Source of the DNA: Heterostelium album PN500
Lineage: Eukaryota; Evosea; Eumycetozoa; Acytosteliales; Acytosteliaceae
NCBI RefSeq assembly: GCF_000004825.1
Contig: NW_008805074.1
Coordinates: 310,001 to 374,000, forward strand
Direction: 5' to 3'
Length of the DNA: 64,000 nucleotides
Part shown: positions 1-12,393 of the stretch, piece after piece
Layout: the number at the start of each line of letters is the position of its first letter
Position numbering within the stretch: the stretch's first letter is position 1
Notes under the pieces: generated by a model
Databases searched by the model: none
Told to the model about the DNA's origin: nothing
What the model saw: only the letters and a program-made list of their open reading frames with translations
Translations under genes and position numbers: made by a program

Positions 1-938
1 TGGGAATGCTTTGAAGGCTATTATTGGCGTTGTTGGTGAATCAGCGCTATCATCAGTATTTCCACTCTTATTGTTGTTGTTTGGTGCTACATAGTCTAAA
101 TATAAAAAGAATTAATATCGAAACTAAATATTCTCTATACATATGTAATTGGTCATTCGTTACCTGTTAACTCTTCATATGGATGTGCGTGAGGGAATGT
201 ATATTCCGATAAATACTTGGATTTAACATCAGATGGGAATGAGAATCTATATCTCTTAATGCTTGGACCATACCAATCACATTTTGTGTATCTATATATG
301 ATTATTTAGAAGAGACAATATATTGGTTTCTTTATCAGATTACTTACGAAGTTACCCATCCTCTGCAATAATAGTGATTACCATCATACAAAACCGAGAG
401 GTTCTTGCAATTTGGACAAGGTCCAACCCTTCCATAGGCCATTCCATCAGCAACAAAATGTAATACCTGGGCAGGTGACAAATTCTCCAGAGTGTAATTG
501 TGTGAATAGAGCTTCTTGATCTGTGCTGGCTTTAAATCATCGCCAAGTGCATCTTTAATTTTCCAAATATCATTATTATACTAATGAATAAATATATTTT
601 AGTTATACATGTTACTTATGATAAAGTCTTATTATTGTGGTTACATTTTGTTTCTCGAGTGCATTTTGAATCGGAGTTGTATCTTTTAGAATCTCTCTAA
701 CTTTGATAAAGTCATCCCATCTTAACATATCGAAATATTTAAGCTGGTTGATGTATTTGACTCTGTCAAACTTATAGCATTGTAAGTGATACCAACTTAC
801 GTCATACCCGTCGAACGCTCTGCTCTTGGTTTCCAAGCCGATTCTCAAATCATTCAAGGCAATCGGTGCACGGCACTTTTTACAAGTAGATCTATTTGAC
901 TTTGAATATTCGATTTGTTGTCTTAAGTCTTCCGACAT
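1..938 (-). CDS. PARP1-like poly(ADP-ribose) polymerase, N-terminal part (runs off left edge)
   Basis: Start ATG at 938. Exons 645-938, 348-580, 164-291 and 1-95, joined in frame; the gene continues left of base 1. Residues 19-54 form a PARP-type zinc finger (C19-x2-C22-x28-H51-x2-C54), the DNA-break sensor of PARP1. The next exon encodes a PADR1 domain with its zinc ribbon (CPNC, then YYC, then TKC), which in PARP1 couples DNA binding to catalysis. The last visible exon is an Asn/Ser/Thr-rich linker ending in IIAFKAFP, which looks like the lead-in to a BRCT domain. WGR and catalytic domains are expected outside the window. Human PARP1 has two N-terminal PARP fingers; only one is seen here before PADR1. 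The acting place would be nuclear chromatin. The family call is firm; which dictyostelid PARP paralog it is remains open. Confidence 0.9.
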
Positions 939-1144
939 TTCTAGGTTTGAATAAAAATATAATGAAGTAAAATAACAACAATAATGTTGTTGAATAACAA
1001 TAGATCAACTTGATTCATGAATAATTTGGTTTTAATTTGTTTTTACCAAGAAAAAAAAATTTATTGGAAAAAAAAATAAATATCAGTTGATACAATTTGA
1101 TTATATGATTTAAAATGGTTCGAAATTAGAAAGTTGTGATATTA

Positions 1145-1897
1145 TTATATTCTTGTTGATAACCATATTGCAGTTTTTGTACCAATTTTTACCAACTCTG
1201 AGAATGGTTTATAGAGTGGTGCTAGCTCTGCATCATGATCAATACCTATATGCATATGTTCCATTTCATCATCTCTAAATTTTTTGATTACCTGTAATTT
1301 TGAATGATTAGATAAAGTAAACTTTGATTTGTTTGATAAATTTAATTAATTAAATACCTCTTTTAGCTCTGGGTCATTAATTTCATTGTCATTCAGCTGA
1401 CGAAGTTGGTCATTGTAGTGCTCGGCAATAACAGTTTCAACGGCGACCGTAACTGCCATTGCAGCTTCTTTTCCCATCATGGCAGAGACATAACCCAAAC
1501 CGAAACCAGCAACATTCCAAATGGGTGATAAGACCGTGGGTCTAACTCTCTTTTCGTATATAAGTTGGTCAAACTTTGCTTGGTGCTCCTTCTCCTGATC
1601 AGCCATCTCTTTGATCAATGGACCGACAGCAGTGTTTTTCAAAACTGCCAATTGACCGTCGTAGATACGTGATGCACCAAACTCACCAGCATGATCGACT
1701 CTGACTATACGTTCAATAAGCTCTCTTTGCTTTGTCGTTATTTTTTGACCATTATTCTCATTTAAATAACTATTTAGTTTGTCTCTAACGTTATCTTTAT
1801 TGTTGTTATTGATATTTATATTAACATTACTACTGCTACAATAAAGTCTCTTACAAATATTTGTATTTCTGTTAATTAATTTGATTGATGATTTCAT
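1145..1897 (-). CDS. coq7: COQ7, 5-demethoxyubiquinone hydroxylase
   Basis: Two exons (1358-1897 and 1145-1291) give 228 residues. COQ7 hydroxylates demethoxyubiquinone in mitochondria, the penultimate step of ubiquinone synthesis. The ferritin-like di-iron ligands are all visible: Glu of DHAGEFGA, E-x2-H of EKEH, Glu of AVETVIAEH, and E-x2-H of DEMEHMH near the C-terminus. The last set lies on the second exon, so the intron must be removed to make an active enzyme. The first 60 residues are rich in Asn, Lys and Ser with few acids, fitting a mitochondrial presequence with a dictyostelid Asn tract. Length matches the family plus this extension. It lies on the same strand as its flanking genes but shows no operon-like link to them. 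Confidence 0.95.
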
Positions 1898-2143
1898 TTT
1901 CTGAATGTTTTCGTATTAGTTTTTTTTTCAAAGTTTGAAAAAAAAAATAAGTTTTCAGAATACTTGATTGCATTAATAACAACAAATAATTAATCATGAT
2001 GAAGACTTCCAACAACAATTTAGTTGTTTTTTTTTTTTAATTAAAATTATACAATATTTTATTTAAGTTTTTTTTTTTTTTTTGAATTAAAAATTCCAAA
2101 AGTATGATATTTATATTAATCTTTCATTCTACTAGATTTTGAA

Positions 2144-4268
2144 TTAGACCTGAAGGATTTTCTTTTGGATGTGTATTACATATGGAGTCTTAATTTGGTG
2201 AATATATGGTACTATTAACTTGACAAGTCTGGCGTGTTGGTTCTCGTCAGCTACGTCAAGAGCGGTTTGAATGACAAAGTTTGCATATTTATCTTGCAAC
2301 AACGTTAGAATGTCGACCTCGGTCAATTCTTTTACGATGGACTCATAGGTTTCAGTGTTGGCAACCTGTAAGCACTTCTCAATTACGTTGGAACTAAACT
2401 TTTGTACAGAGAGCTCAGCAATATTTCCAATGACACTCTTGATGAGCTTGGTTGCGTATGCCTTATTGTTTGTGAGGAGGTGTTGAACGACGTAGTTTCC
2501 AAATTGATCTTGTACGAGTTGGAGTGCGTGGTTGGTGATCGAGTCGATCAATTTCTCCAATTGTACCTTGTTGGCGCAGTCAATAGCTCTATTTACGACG
2601 GTACAACCTACTTTGTGAGTGCAAATCTCGATTACATTCTTCATGATAGCATCGCAAATGAATTGGTTGGTCTCGGGAGAGAAGGTCTTGAGGAATGATT
2701 GAATGAGATAGTTTCCTTTGGCGTCCTTTGACAATGAGATGACCTTGTCGGAGATCGAAGCAATGATGGTGTCGACTTGCTCTGGTGAGAGGAACTGTAA
2801 AACCTTTTGAATTCCATGGATACCATAGATATGGCAGGCAAATGTTTCAACCTTGGGTGCTATACGATCGACTATCATCTTTCTCTGATTGTTGTCACAG
2901 TATTTCATGAGTTGTGGAATGAGATATTGTCCGTAGGGATCGACCATCAATTCTATCAAGTGCTCATAGACCTCTTTGAAAATCAATGTTACATGTTCGG
3001 CATCGGGCTTCTCCTCAAGCTTCTTTTGAAGGAATCTGCAACCGGCTTGGTATTTGGTCAGGTGATAGATCTGTCCAGTGATCTCCTCGAGACTTGTAAT
3101 CTTCATTGGCAATGGAGAGTCTGGTCCAATTGAACTCATGGAAACAGATTTTGTCATTGGCTTTCTTGGTTGGTTGTCTGTGGAAACCAATCCTTTCTTA
3201 GTTGGTGATACATCGTCTTTCTTTATGGCTGTAGTGGTAATATTTGTGTTGCTACTAGAAGATTTAAGAGGTGGTTTGGAAGAGGTTTTGAGTGATTCAA
3301 ATGATGATGAAAGATCTTTGTTTTTAGCAATGACTGGCATCGATGGTGACTTTTTCATTTTTGAACCACCAATGGCAGCTGTAATGTTGGAAGACGAGTT
3401 TGATGGTGAGATGGTGGTTGGTGTGAGAGAAGTTGGTGTCGATGAGGGTGTCGATGATGCAGAAATCGATGACAGATTGAGATTGCTCTGTGATGGTTGT
3501 TTTCTTGGTGATTTGTATGCTGGTGGAGTTGGTTGAGGCAATGGTGTTACTGGTATTGGTTGCGGAGTTTCAATCTTTCTTGGTGATGATCGCAATGGTG
3601 GGAGCTGTCCACTTACAACTGGTGTAACATTTGATGAACCACCAGAAAAGTATGAATTGAACGGTAATGGTTGCTCAAGGAATGAGAAACCTTGAATGGG
3701 TGGCACTCTAGGATGTACATAGTCTTCTAATAAAAAATTAAAAAAAAAATATATATATAAAAAACAAAAATTATTAATGAATTGATTAATGCTAAATTAT
3801 TATTATTCTAACTCTTACCAAATATTTTACCATGTTGATGCTCAGCAAATGTTTGCTTCATACTACTGATTAGACCATCATCATTCGAACTAATAATTAT
3901 ACCTTTTAGTCTTTGAATGATACTGATATAATCTGAGATTTGTCTTTCCTTTGGATCAAATTCATGATTAAATATGTTTCTGCTGTCTGGAATTTGGTGG
4001 TGCTGTAATGGTGGTTTCTCCTTGCTTTGTTGGTCAAATTGCCTTAAATATTCTAGAGTGAAATAGGATTAGAAAAAGACTGTGAATAAATCAACAGAGA
4101 TAGAAGCTTACCAGAAGTATAAACCAATTTCTTCTTTTTGTCAGCATCGTTGCTAGAATAGTCATCTATATTCTGCAAATTAATTGAACCCTCAGAGTTT
4201 AAAACATCTGTCATTGTTCGAGAAAAGAATATACTATCCAATGTTGAAAAAGATTGATCAAAATACAT
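2144..4268 (-). CDS. Pumilio/PUF family RNA-binding protein with eight repeats
   Basis: Three exons (4112-4268, 3819-4052, 2144-3726) give 657 residues. The first half is low-complexity Ser/Thr/Pro. The C-terminal ~330 residues hold eight PUF repeats, which bind single-stranded mRNA 3'UTRs to repress or destabilise them. Repeats 6, 7 and 8 read GNYVVQ, SSNVIEK and ANFVIQ, the residues that read U, G and U in known PUF proteins, so the UGU core should be kept. Repeats 2, 3 and 5 carry unusual base-reading residues (GQYLIP, GIHGIQ, GCTVVN). Repeats 3 and 5 recall the yeast Mpt5/plant APUM branch more than classic Pumilio. A Met within the first exon (about residue 19) could be an alternative start. 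The region 5' of the start is 2.5 kb or more of non-coding DNA with a CA-rich motif near 5011-5037. Confidence 0.93.
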
Positions 4269-7200
4269 TTGTAGTAGGATTAAAAGAAAGAATTAATATT
4301 GATTGAACTCTGAAGTTGTATTAAATGGTAATGTTATTATTGTTGGTACAGGAGTGTTGTTGCTTAAAGTAATGATATTGAAATGGTACTGGAGGTGGTA
4401 TTATTGATTTGAGCAAATAATAGTTTGTATAAATATAGAAAACTATTGAAGCAATATTATTATGATTTATATATTTATATATTCAATGTAATGATAAATA
4501 GAGCGATGCTAAAGTGCAAGAAATAAGTGTACAAAAAACGATGTAATATAAACCAAGCAAGGACAATGAAAAATATTTGATATCGAATCGTAATAAAATA
4601 ATATTAATGAAAATAAAATATAAATTGTCGTTGATGTAATGTTAAAAACCTGGTGTTTCTGTGAGAAGAATGCTTTGACAGGTGTTGTAATATTTAATAC
4701 AATGATACAAAACAATAATTTATTATTGACTATACGATAAAATGATGTGAATGGTTGTGGTGGAAAAAAGAGAGATGTGAAAACTGTGGTTATTAATTAT
4801 ATATTGTGGATAAGTGAATAATGGGGTAGAGTGGTAGTGGTGTTGTTGTTGTTGCTGTGGGATTATGAAAATTTAGAGTTGTAATGGAGTCAGTCAAAAC
4901 TCTTATGTAAATGTCGAAAAAGTGTTCATTATACTGGCTGTGTGTTGATTGGTTTGCAAATATATATATGCTGTGAATAATAACGTGGGATGATACAACT
5001 GTTTATACAACTATCCACACACCACACTCACACACTTGATAATCTTTGAGATATGTATATATTGAAATTTGGTTGGTTTATAATTTATTTATATAAATTA
5101 GAGTAATAGTAAGTGATTATTGAGAATAGAAAAATAAAGTGGTGATAGATAGAGGCAGTGATATATATATAAGTGAATAATGATACAGTTTTTATCACTA
5201 ATATAGTAATAGTAATAGCAATAGTAATGGTATAGAATAGTGATAGTAATTGTAAGCGATGTGTTGATTCGAGAGAAATAGGTAAAAAGAATTGAGAGAA
5301 AGGAATGAAAATGTTTTATTAAATCACAGCCAAAATCAATTATATTTTTTTGCTATTTTTTTGGTTTTTTTTTTTTAATTAATTTGGTTATTAACATTGT
5401 GTGGTGTTTTTTTTTTTTTGCTTTGGTGTTGTTTAAATGAGATATAATTAATGATTGGGGATGTTAGAGTGTTTAGCAAGTTCATTGAGTTATTTGTTTG
5501 ATCAATGGGTTATAGGTACTCTTGAATTCAACAACATGATAACTAACCAGATTAATTAAAACGGATACATTTTAAACGAAAAAAACTGTGTTGATTTAAT
5601 GTAGAAACTTTTTGATGACCAATAAAATTACAATGAAAACAAGATTCCTCTTTAACAGTTCATAAAGAAAGTAAAATTTGAAAAAAAAAAAACAAAACAA
5701 AAAACAAAACAAAAAAAAACATGTTTTGGTAGTCAAAAGTTTTAATTTTTTGAGAAGTTGATCCTGTCGTATGTGTTTGTTGTAGTTTTAGTTTACATAC
5801 CTTTATATTAAAGAAGTTCGCTTTTGATTATATAAATTACTGCTACTTTATGGTTGAAATTTGATTCCGAATCGCCAATGGATTTTGATATTATATGGTA
5901 ACAAAAAAAAATAATACACTAAACTGTACTGGTTGTATATTTAAGATTAGTCAAAGGTTTGTAGTGGTGAGACAAGTATTATTAAACAATTGTTGTATGT
6001 ATAGAATGGTGATAAAAGTATTAATATAATAGCGCTTTTTTTTTATATTTATGTTTTTAACAAAGCTAGAAATGAATTTTTTTAAAAAATTTAAATAAAA
6101 ATAATTTTGATGTCTAAAAAAAGTAACCAACTGAATTAAATTTCTAATATCTAATGAAAATTAAGATGAAGAAGATTTCTACAATCTTATTGTGTATTCG
6201 AGGATGTGTGTTTGTGACTACAACGCTTCTATCTGTATTAAGTTTTGTGAATGTAAGTTTAAATGGTGTTTAAAGATTATTATTGTGATGGTGCTATATT
6301 GTATGTTTTTAATCGAAAGCTTTTATTTTTGTTTTTTTTTTTTTTACAACAATTACTTTTATTTTTATTTTATTTTTTTGTTGGTATTAAAGAGCTAGGT
6401 GTGTGGTCTTTTTGTTTTTTATTTTTTATTTATTTTTGTGTGTTGCTCTTGGTGTTATTTGTTTTTTGTATTTATATGTACAATTTTTTTTAAAAGAAAG
6501 ATAACATGAATAATAATAAGAGTGTTTGAGGTGTTGTTGTTGTGTTTTTTTTATGATAAAAATAAAAAGTCAAATAAATATATATAATGTTTGAGGTACT
6601 GTACCCTTTGTAATTAAAGTAAATAAAATGCACAGAACAATAAGGAATCACTTTTGTTTGGTTTTTTTTTTTTTTTTTTTTTAAATATCAAAAATATATT
6701 TTTTTTTTTTTTATGCACACGACGCAGTGTTGGTATGTTCTTAAATATGGTAAATTTGAATTTAATAGATAGATAAAAAGACACGACTAATATTTTTTCG
6801 AGAGATGTGGTAGACTTTGACAAAAGACTAAACTGGGGATTCATTCACCACTAAAATTCATGTGTATGTGGGATGGAGCAGGACTCACCACATTATTACC
6901 CCCCAATTCTTTATTTTTATTTTCAAATTTGGATTGAAAAGATCTGAATTGAAAATTTTTTAATACCATAAAAAAATACAGATTTGCAAAATTGTGACCA
7001 AATTTAGAGTTTTTTTTTTTCGCTGTCGGAGACAACAAATAAAACCCAATCAAAATCTTATTCTTTTATAATTATTTCATTCTAAAAAATTAAATTAAAT
7101 ATAAGAGATAATTAAAAAAATTATAATATTTTTGGGAATAATGATCCCTAAATAAGGTCAGACTAAGAAATAATGAGATTGCGGGGCAACATACAATAGA

Positions 7201-7630
7201 AAAAACTAGTTTTTGTCAAAAAAAAAATCTAAAAAAAAAAAAAGAATCGATCATTTCAAATAAACAAGATATTATTGTTTTTTTTTTTGTATGATTTTAT
7301 TGATCAATAAAACAAGAATCATTATGATTTTGATTGAATTGTGTGTATTTTAAGAACGAACGATGGTTTGATCAAAAAAATAATCAATTTTTATGGATTT
7401 ATTGTTATGTTCAAAACGAATAAATCATAAAGATTTTCAGTGGTGGTAAACGAAAAATGTGGTTATTTTAAAACGACAATTATTGAATAAATATAATAAT
7501 GGTTTTATTTTTTTAATGAAAAAACGAAAGAAGAATATTATATATTATTTATTTATGGCGGTTTCACCAAAGAAATAAGTGATGATCGTATTTCAGTTGG
7601 GGTTACTGCATACTACTGATTGTAAGATTA
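4269..7630. other. 3.4 kb non-coding region between PUF and secreted repeat protein genes
   Basis: No convincing gene on either strand. The open frames here are short and made of Phe/Tyr/Leu/Lys from T- and A-runs. The right end holds the 3' flank of the secreted repeat protein, the left end the promoter and leader of the PUF gene. A short perfect stem (GGGA/TCCC, 7134-7148) starts a less AT-rich patch of about 70 bases. I see no tRNA, LTR or terminal repeat. Confidence 0.7.
5011..5037. promoter_or_regulatory. CA-rich G-box-like motif upstream of the PUF gene
   Basis: A CA/CCAC-rich run about 750 bases upstream of the PUF start. Read on the coding strand it is GT/GGTG-rich, like the G-box elements bound by GBF in Dictyostelium developmental promoters. 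Motif resemblance only; function is inferred. Confidence 0.3.
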
Positions 7631-10128
7631 TTATTTACGGTGGAATTCACAGGCACACTTGCAGTCTGGGATGACCATCTGCCAGTTTGGACAGGTTCCG
7701 GCACATCCACCAGCTGGTGCCTTGATCGAGAGATTACCAGATACATTTGGTGCAGAGATCAAACGAACGATTTCAGCAGCAGCTTGCTTACCAGCACCGG
7801 CGGCCAAAGCACCGAGATCGGCAACACCGTTCAATACACACTTACCGGTACCGACGATCATTGGTACGACGGTTCCAGTTGCTTGGTTGACCTTGGCAAC
7901 GAGGTTACATGTTGGTTGGAGTACAATATCACCATCGATGTTCAAGTTGGCATTGATGTTGTTACCCAAGTTACAGGTACCACATTTGAGTGCACCGACA
8001 CCATTGACAGTACCCTTTACCAAATCAAGTGTCTTGGCGGCGTTGATACAACCACCAGCATTCAAGTTGATGACAGAGTTGGCATCGTTTTGACTGAACT
8101 TGTCTGATAAGATGTTACATGGTTTGTTGATGACCATATTACCATTGTTGGTCAAGGTGTGGATGGCTGTTTCGGCATCTACAATCAAGTTACCACCCAT
8201 ATCAACCAAGACGGCACCATTGATATTGGTTGGGGCTCCAAAGTTACATTTACCAGTCTTGGTAACTATATTGATTTCGAGAAATGATTAGTTATTATGA
8301 ATATTAAAATATGCTAATAGCTATTTAGTTACATACCTGAAAGGTTAGATGGTTGTGAACCGGAGCATTTGAGACCAGAGAGGAGGTTGGTTTGACCGTT
8401 AACGATCAAGTGAGCATTGTCAATGAGTTGGTTGACACCATTGAGATTGGCAAGACCGTCAATCTTGAGAGCACAACCTTTGTTAACGTTGAGAGCAGCT
8501 TTAGCATCAGAGTTAATGTTGTTACAGGAATGAGTTCCAGCACCGTTCAAGTTGAGGATAGCGTTGGCATTGAGATTGGTGAGACCCTTCAAGTCAGAGA
8601 CAGAGTTGAGATTAACTTGGTTGGCGACATTGATGATTGGAGTCTTATCGGCACAATGGATACCATTGTTCAAGTTGGTGATACCATTGAGGTTCAATTT
8701 GGCACCGGTGTTCAATTGGAGAATGTTATCCAAATCAACTTTGTTCTTCAAGTCGAGGAGTGCGTTGGTGATGGCGGCAGTTGAGTCCTTGCTGCACTTG
8801 AATGGACCGTTGATGATCGAGTTACCACCGTTGATGTTCAAGTTGGCACCAGTGTTGAGGTTAACAGAACCGAGATTGGCATTGTTGTTGAGGTGACATG
8901 TGGCCTTGTCGAGGTTGATAATGGTTGAGAGATCAGTGTTGATACCCTTGTTACAGGTGGTAACACCATTGGCGAGATTGAGGATTGACTTTGGACCGAC
9001 GGAGATTGGTTGAGTGAAGATGTTGTCTTTGTTCATGTTGACCTTACAGTTGTCGAGAACCTTGAAGATCGAGTTATCAGAGCATTTCATACCACCGAGC
9101 AAGTTGGCAACGGCGTTAGAGTCGACGATGAATTGGGCAGTGTTGGCGAGGTTGATACCGGCGTTACAGTCAGCCTTGGTGGCGACCTTGAGGAGACCGT
9201 TGTTGAGGAGATTCAATTTGGCATTAGCATTGGCTTTGAGGTTGTTACATTGGACATCGGTGTTCACATTGACAGAACCGAGACCGTCCAATGAGAGATT
9301 TGGAACTTTACATGGAGCATTGAGATTCAAGATACCGTCGACAACCGACAATACAGAGTTGAGATCACCAGTAAGACCATTGAGTGCACAGGTACCCTTG
9401 TTGACGATGAACTTGGCATTGGCGTCCAAGTCGAGTGGAGTTAAAATCTTGGAGTCACCGAGGATATTGGCAACAGAGTTCTTGAGCATGTTGACGGTAC
9501 ACTTGTCAATACATTGGATACCTTTGTTCAAATTGACGATACCATCGACCAAGAATTTAGCGGTACCAGAAACGGTTGGAATAGCATTGTAGATACAGTT
9601 ACCGGTGTGTTTGATGATACCACCGACAATGTTTGGAATACAAGTGGAGGCACATACCAAGTTGTTGACATTGAGTTGACCACCCTGGAGTTTCAAACCA
9701 CCAGCCAAGTCCAAACCGGCGATATTGCAAATACCTGCCTTGAGTAAGAGACTACCATCGACCTTGACGTTCTTGCAGTTGGCAATACCGGCGACTGTGT
9801 CGATAACCAATTGAGCGTTTGGTGCTACGTAGAGAAGTCCATTGAGATTCAAGCCAGAGGCAAGGTTTACAACACCGTTGGAGATGTTAAGACTCTTACA
9901 GGTCAATGGGTTTCCAATAGTGTAGATGGCATTTTTGGCACCGTTGATAATGACGTCATCTGTGGCTTGGAGTGCACCTGCAATAGTGGCGAGCATCGAA
10001 TCGATCTTGCATGGACTCAATGGAGATTGTGCACAGGAACTGCCATCAAAGGTGACAGTTTTAGCACTGACAGAAGCACTAATTAATAGTACAGCTGCGA
10101 ATAGTGTAATGAAACGACCTAAATACAT
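7631..10128 (-). CDS. Large secreted repeat protein, probable right-handed beta-helix, unknown function
   Basis: Two exons (8337-10128, 7631-8265; intron donor GTATGT) give 808 residues. I choose ATG 10128 because it begins a classic signal peptide (MYLGRFITLFAAVLLISASVSA) right at the N-terminus. The rest is made almost wholly of short repeats with alternating hydrophobic and small/Asn residues, such as LNLNGLLYVAPNAQLVID and VNLNTGANLNINGG, many ending in a Cys-containing turn. This pattern is typical of parallel beta-helix or solenoid proteins. Cysteines are frequent and regularly spaced, fitting an oxidised extracellular fold. The C-terminus is Cys-rich (about residues 785-803). No catalytic motif is seen. 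Codon use is more GC-rich than the flanks, and long open frames exist antisense to it, probably a side effect of the repeats and codon bias. A matrix, coat or adhesion role is only a guess. Confidence 0.85.
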
Positions 10129-10420
10129 GATTGTTTTTTTTGTTTGGTATTGATACAACAAATGATAGAATAAGTTATTACAATATTAATGATATAAATA
10201 TATAAAAGATACTATATATATTAAACTGGAATGATCTCTATAATTATTTTCCAATTTGTTAATAATATACTTTTAATGAGATTGATTTAGAATGGCATTT
10301 GATGTAGCTTTAAATAGTCGTCTGTAATGCTACACAAATCAGACAAACTGTGTCGTTCTACCCAAGAAAAGATATATTTTTGATGACTAAATGATTCAGC
10401 TACAATCTTTCAGAAATAAT

Positions 10421-10436
10421 CACAACCCCCACTTGT
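10421..10436 (-). promoter_or_regulatory. G-box-like element, proximal promoter of secreted repeat protein
   Basis: On the coding strand this reads ACAAGTGGGGGTTGTG, a G-rich GT element about 300 bases upstream of the start codon. It resembles GBF-type G-boxes of Dictyostelium late genes. Resemblance only. Confidence 0.3.
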
Positions 10437-11112
10437 ACTACTCTCTCGCCACTCTGAATTGTAAATCTTTAGTGCGATGCATGGGAAAACTAAGAGCTCT
10501 CTCTACACATATAACAGAAATTTAATTACACCATTTAATTTCACAAAAAATTATTATCTTGATAGCACAGAGCAAAAGAGATTAACATCAAAAACAAATA
10601 TTTTGTGCACTTGCTCTGTTTGTGTTTAATGGAGGTGTGCATATCATACAACTATACAATTAAAATAAGGATAATTTCATTATTTCATTGTGTGTATTAT
10701 TCTCAACAACATCAAAACAAAACAAAAATAAAATAAAAAGAAAAACAAACCAGTATACTACTCTACTTTGTTGATGGACAAGTTAGTTCTTGAGTTTAGC
10801 AGGATTTTAAATCAACCAGGAATTAAATTCGAGAGTAGAATTGACTAATCCAACCATAATCTTTAGAATTTCAAGTGACGATCTGTTTAATTGTGTTGCA
10901 AACACTCACATTCTACCTCTATATTAAAGTGATGTATGGCGAAGCAATTCTCCATCAATATCTCTTGTTGTTGAGTGTTTATAATCAAATGTATAATCAC
11001 CTGACTATTGATTTTCTACATTCCAAAAGTATAAAATATAATGTTCCAATTAAAATATAAATCGTAATAAAAAGACAACTATATTTTATATATATATGGG
11101 TTATGTGTGTAT

Positions 11113-11126
11113 TGGTGGTGTGGGTG
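11113..11126 (+). promoter_or_regulatory. G-box-like element GGTGGTGTGGGTG
   Basis: A GT/GGTG run about 1 kb upstream of the secreted repeat protein gene, similar to the tandem half-sites of Dictyostelium G-boxes. Inferred from motif shape; no direct evidence of use. Confidence 0.3.
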
Positions 11127-12393
11127 ATTGTGTTCAGTTGTTAGATGATGTGCTTAGCTGTTTATTGTTTTAAGCTAAAACAATGTGGATACAAGATAGA
11201 AAGCTTGGGAAAACATCTAAAGAATTTGAAAGTAGATTGGTACGTAATAAATACATCGACACACTCGTCAACAGATGTAACATATCAGATTTATTTCTCA
11301 AGTTTATTTTTTTATAATTTAAAACAAAACATCCAAAATCTGGATTGTTCAATCCACAAAACACTGATCATCATATTAATTTTTATACAACAATTTAAAT
11401 TGGAATATAACTAATAAAGATAAAAGGGGGGGTTATTTTACTTTGTTTAATTGATCAATGTTTTGATATGTTACCGATACCTATCGGTCAAACATACAAA
11501 CAAAAAGAAAATAATATTAATAATAAATAGATAAATGGGGTAAAAGAGAATAGATTGTTGTATGTGAATTGAATTCAATATCACAAAAACTCTGCAGTGT
11601 GTGATTGTGTGTGTGTGTGTTTATTTATTGTTGTATTATTAAATAACCACATGTCTTAATCATTCCAATTCCAACAGCCGATGATAACAAATTGAATCAA
11701 ATCAAACAATATATATAACATACAGATATAATTTTATTATATATAATGTCAGTTGTTTTCATAAAATTCAGTTAATTTGTATTATTTTACACTTACCTAT
11801 TGAATTTATTTATAGGTAGTTGATCATTTTAGCATACAATTCTAATTTTAATATGTATATTATTACTTTTTTTTTTTTTGAATGAGAGAAAAAAAAATAA
11901 TGAATAATTAAAATTTGTATTTTTAAAAATTTTATTGAGTGTTTGAATATTCAAAGATTTAAATATATTTTAAATTAAAAGATGAGATTGATAATGATCA
12001 AAATTTAAATAAAATAAAACATATTTTAATTTCAAAGTGTCAACCATTATGTTTTTACTTAAGTTAAAACAATTGGTTCTATACTTTGTTACCAGTTGAC
12101 ATAGGGACCATCACACAGTTTTAAGTTATATTAAATAAGAATGTCTTAATGTATTTTGATGATCAATTTAAAATGATATACTTCCAATAGGAATTGATTT
12201 ATTCTCTTGAAAAACAGAAATAAATTAATATCAATTACCTTTTTTGATTTTTTAAAAGTCAATTAATTATTGTTAATTTTGTTGTTGTTGTTGGTCAAAA
12301 TAATTTAAAATAGCATCATCATAAATAAATATGATTTCAAAATATTAGTTCGTTTAAATATTTTATTTGTTTTTAATAAATAAGTTCTTGCCA

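Larger units (their letters stand above)
10129..12393. other. 2.3 kb non-coding region upstream of the secreted repeat protein gene
   Basis: No supported gene. It is the promoter side of the secreted repeat protein and the 3' flank of the kinase on the right. It contains G-box-like elements at 10421-10436 and 11113-11126, a TG run near 11600, a short inverted repeat (ACCTAT/ATAGGT) near 11800, and a nested inverted repeat at 12064-12124. Confidence 0.65.

Noticed and set aside
1118-1128. GGTTCGAA resembling a tRNA B box
   Set aside because: No matching A box or cloverleaf stems nearby. A by-eye scan for B boxes found no tRNA gene in the window.
6192-6844. Phe/Tyr/Lys-rich short frames in the 4.3-7.6 kb spacer
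   Set aside because: Made by T- and A-runs; no motif, no intron partners.
7640-9592. Long open frames (up to 192 codons) antisense to the secreted repeat protein
   Set aside because: They mirror the repeated codons of the real gene, have no start context or domain, and the sense frame has a signal peptide and a proper intron.
11790-11822. ACCTAT/ATAGGT hairpin containing a U1-like ACTTACCT
   Set aside because: The stem is only about 6-7 bp and the rest of a U1 snRNA is absent; it also reads as a chance donor site.
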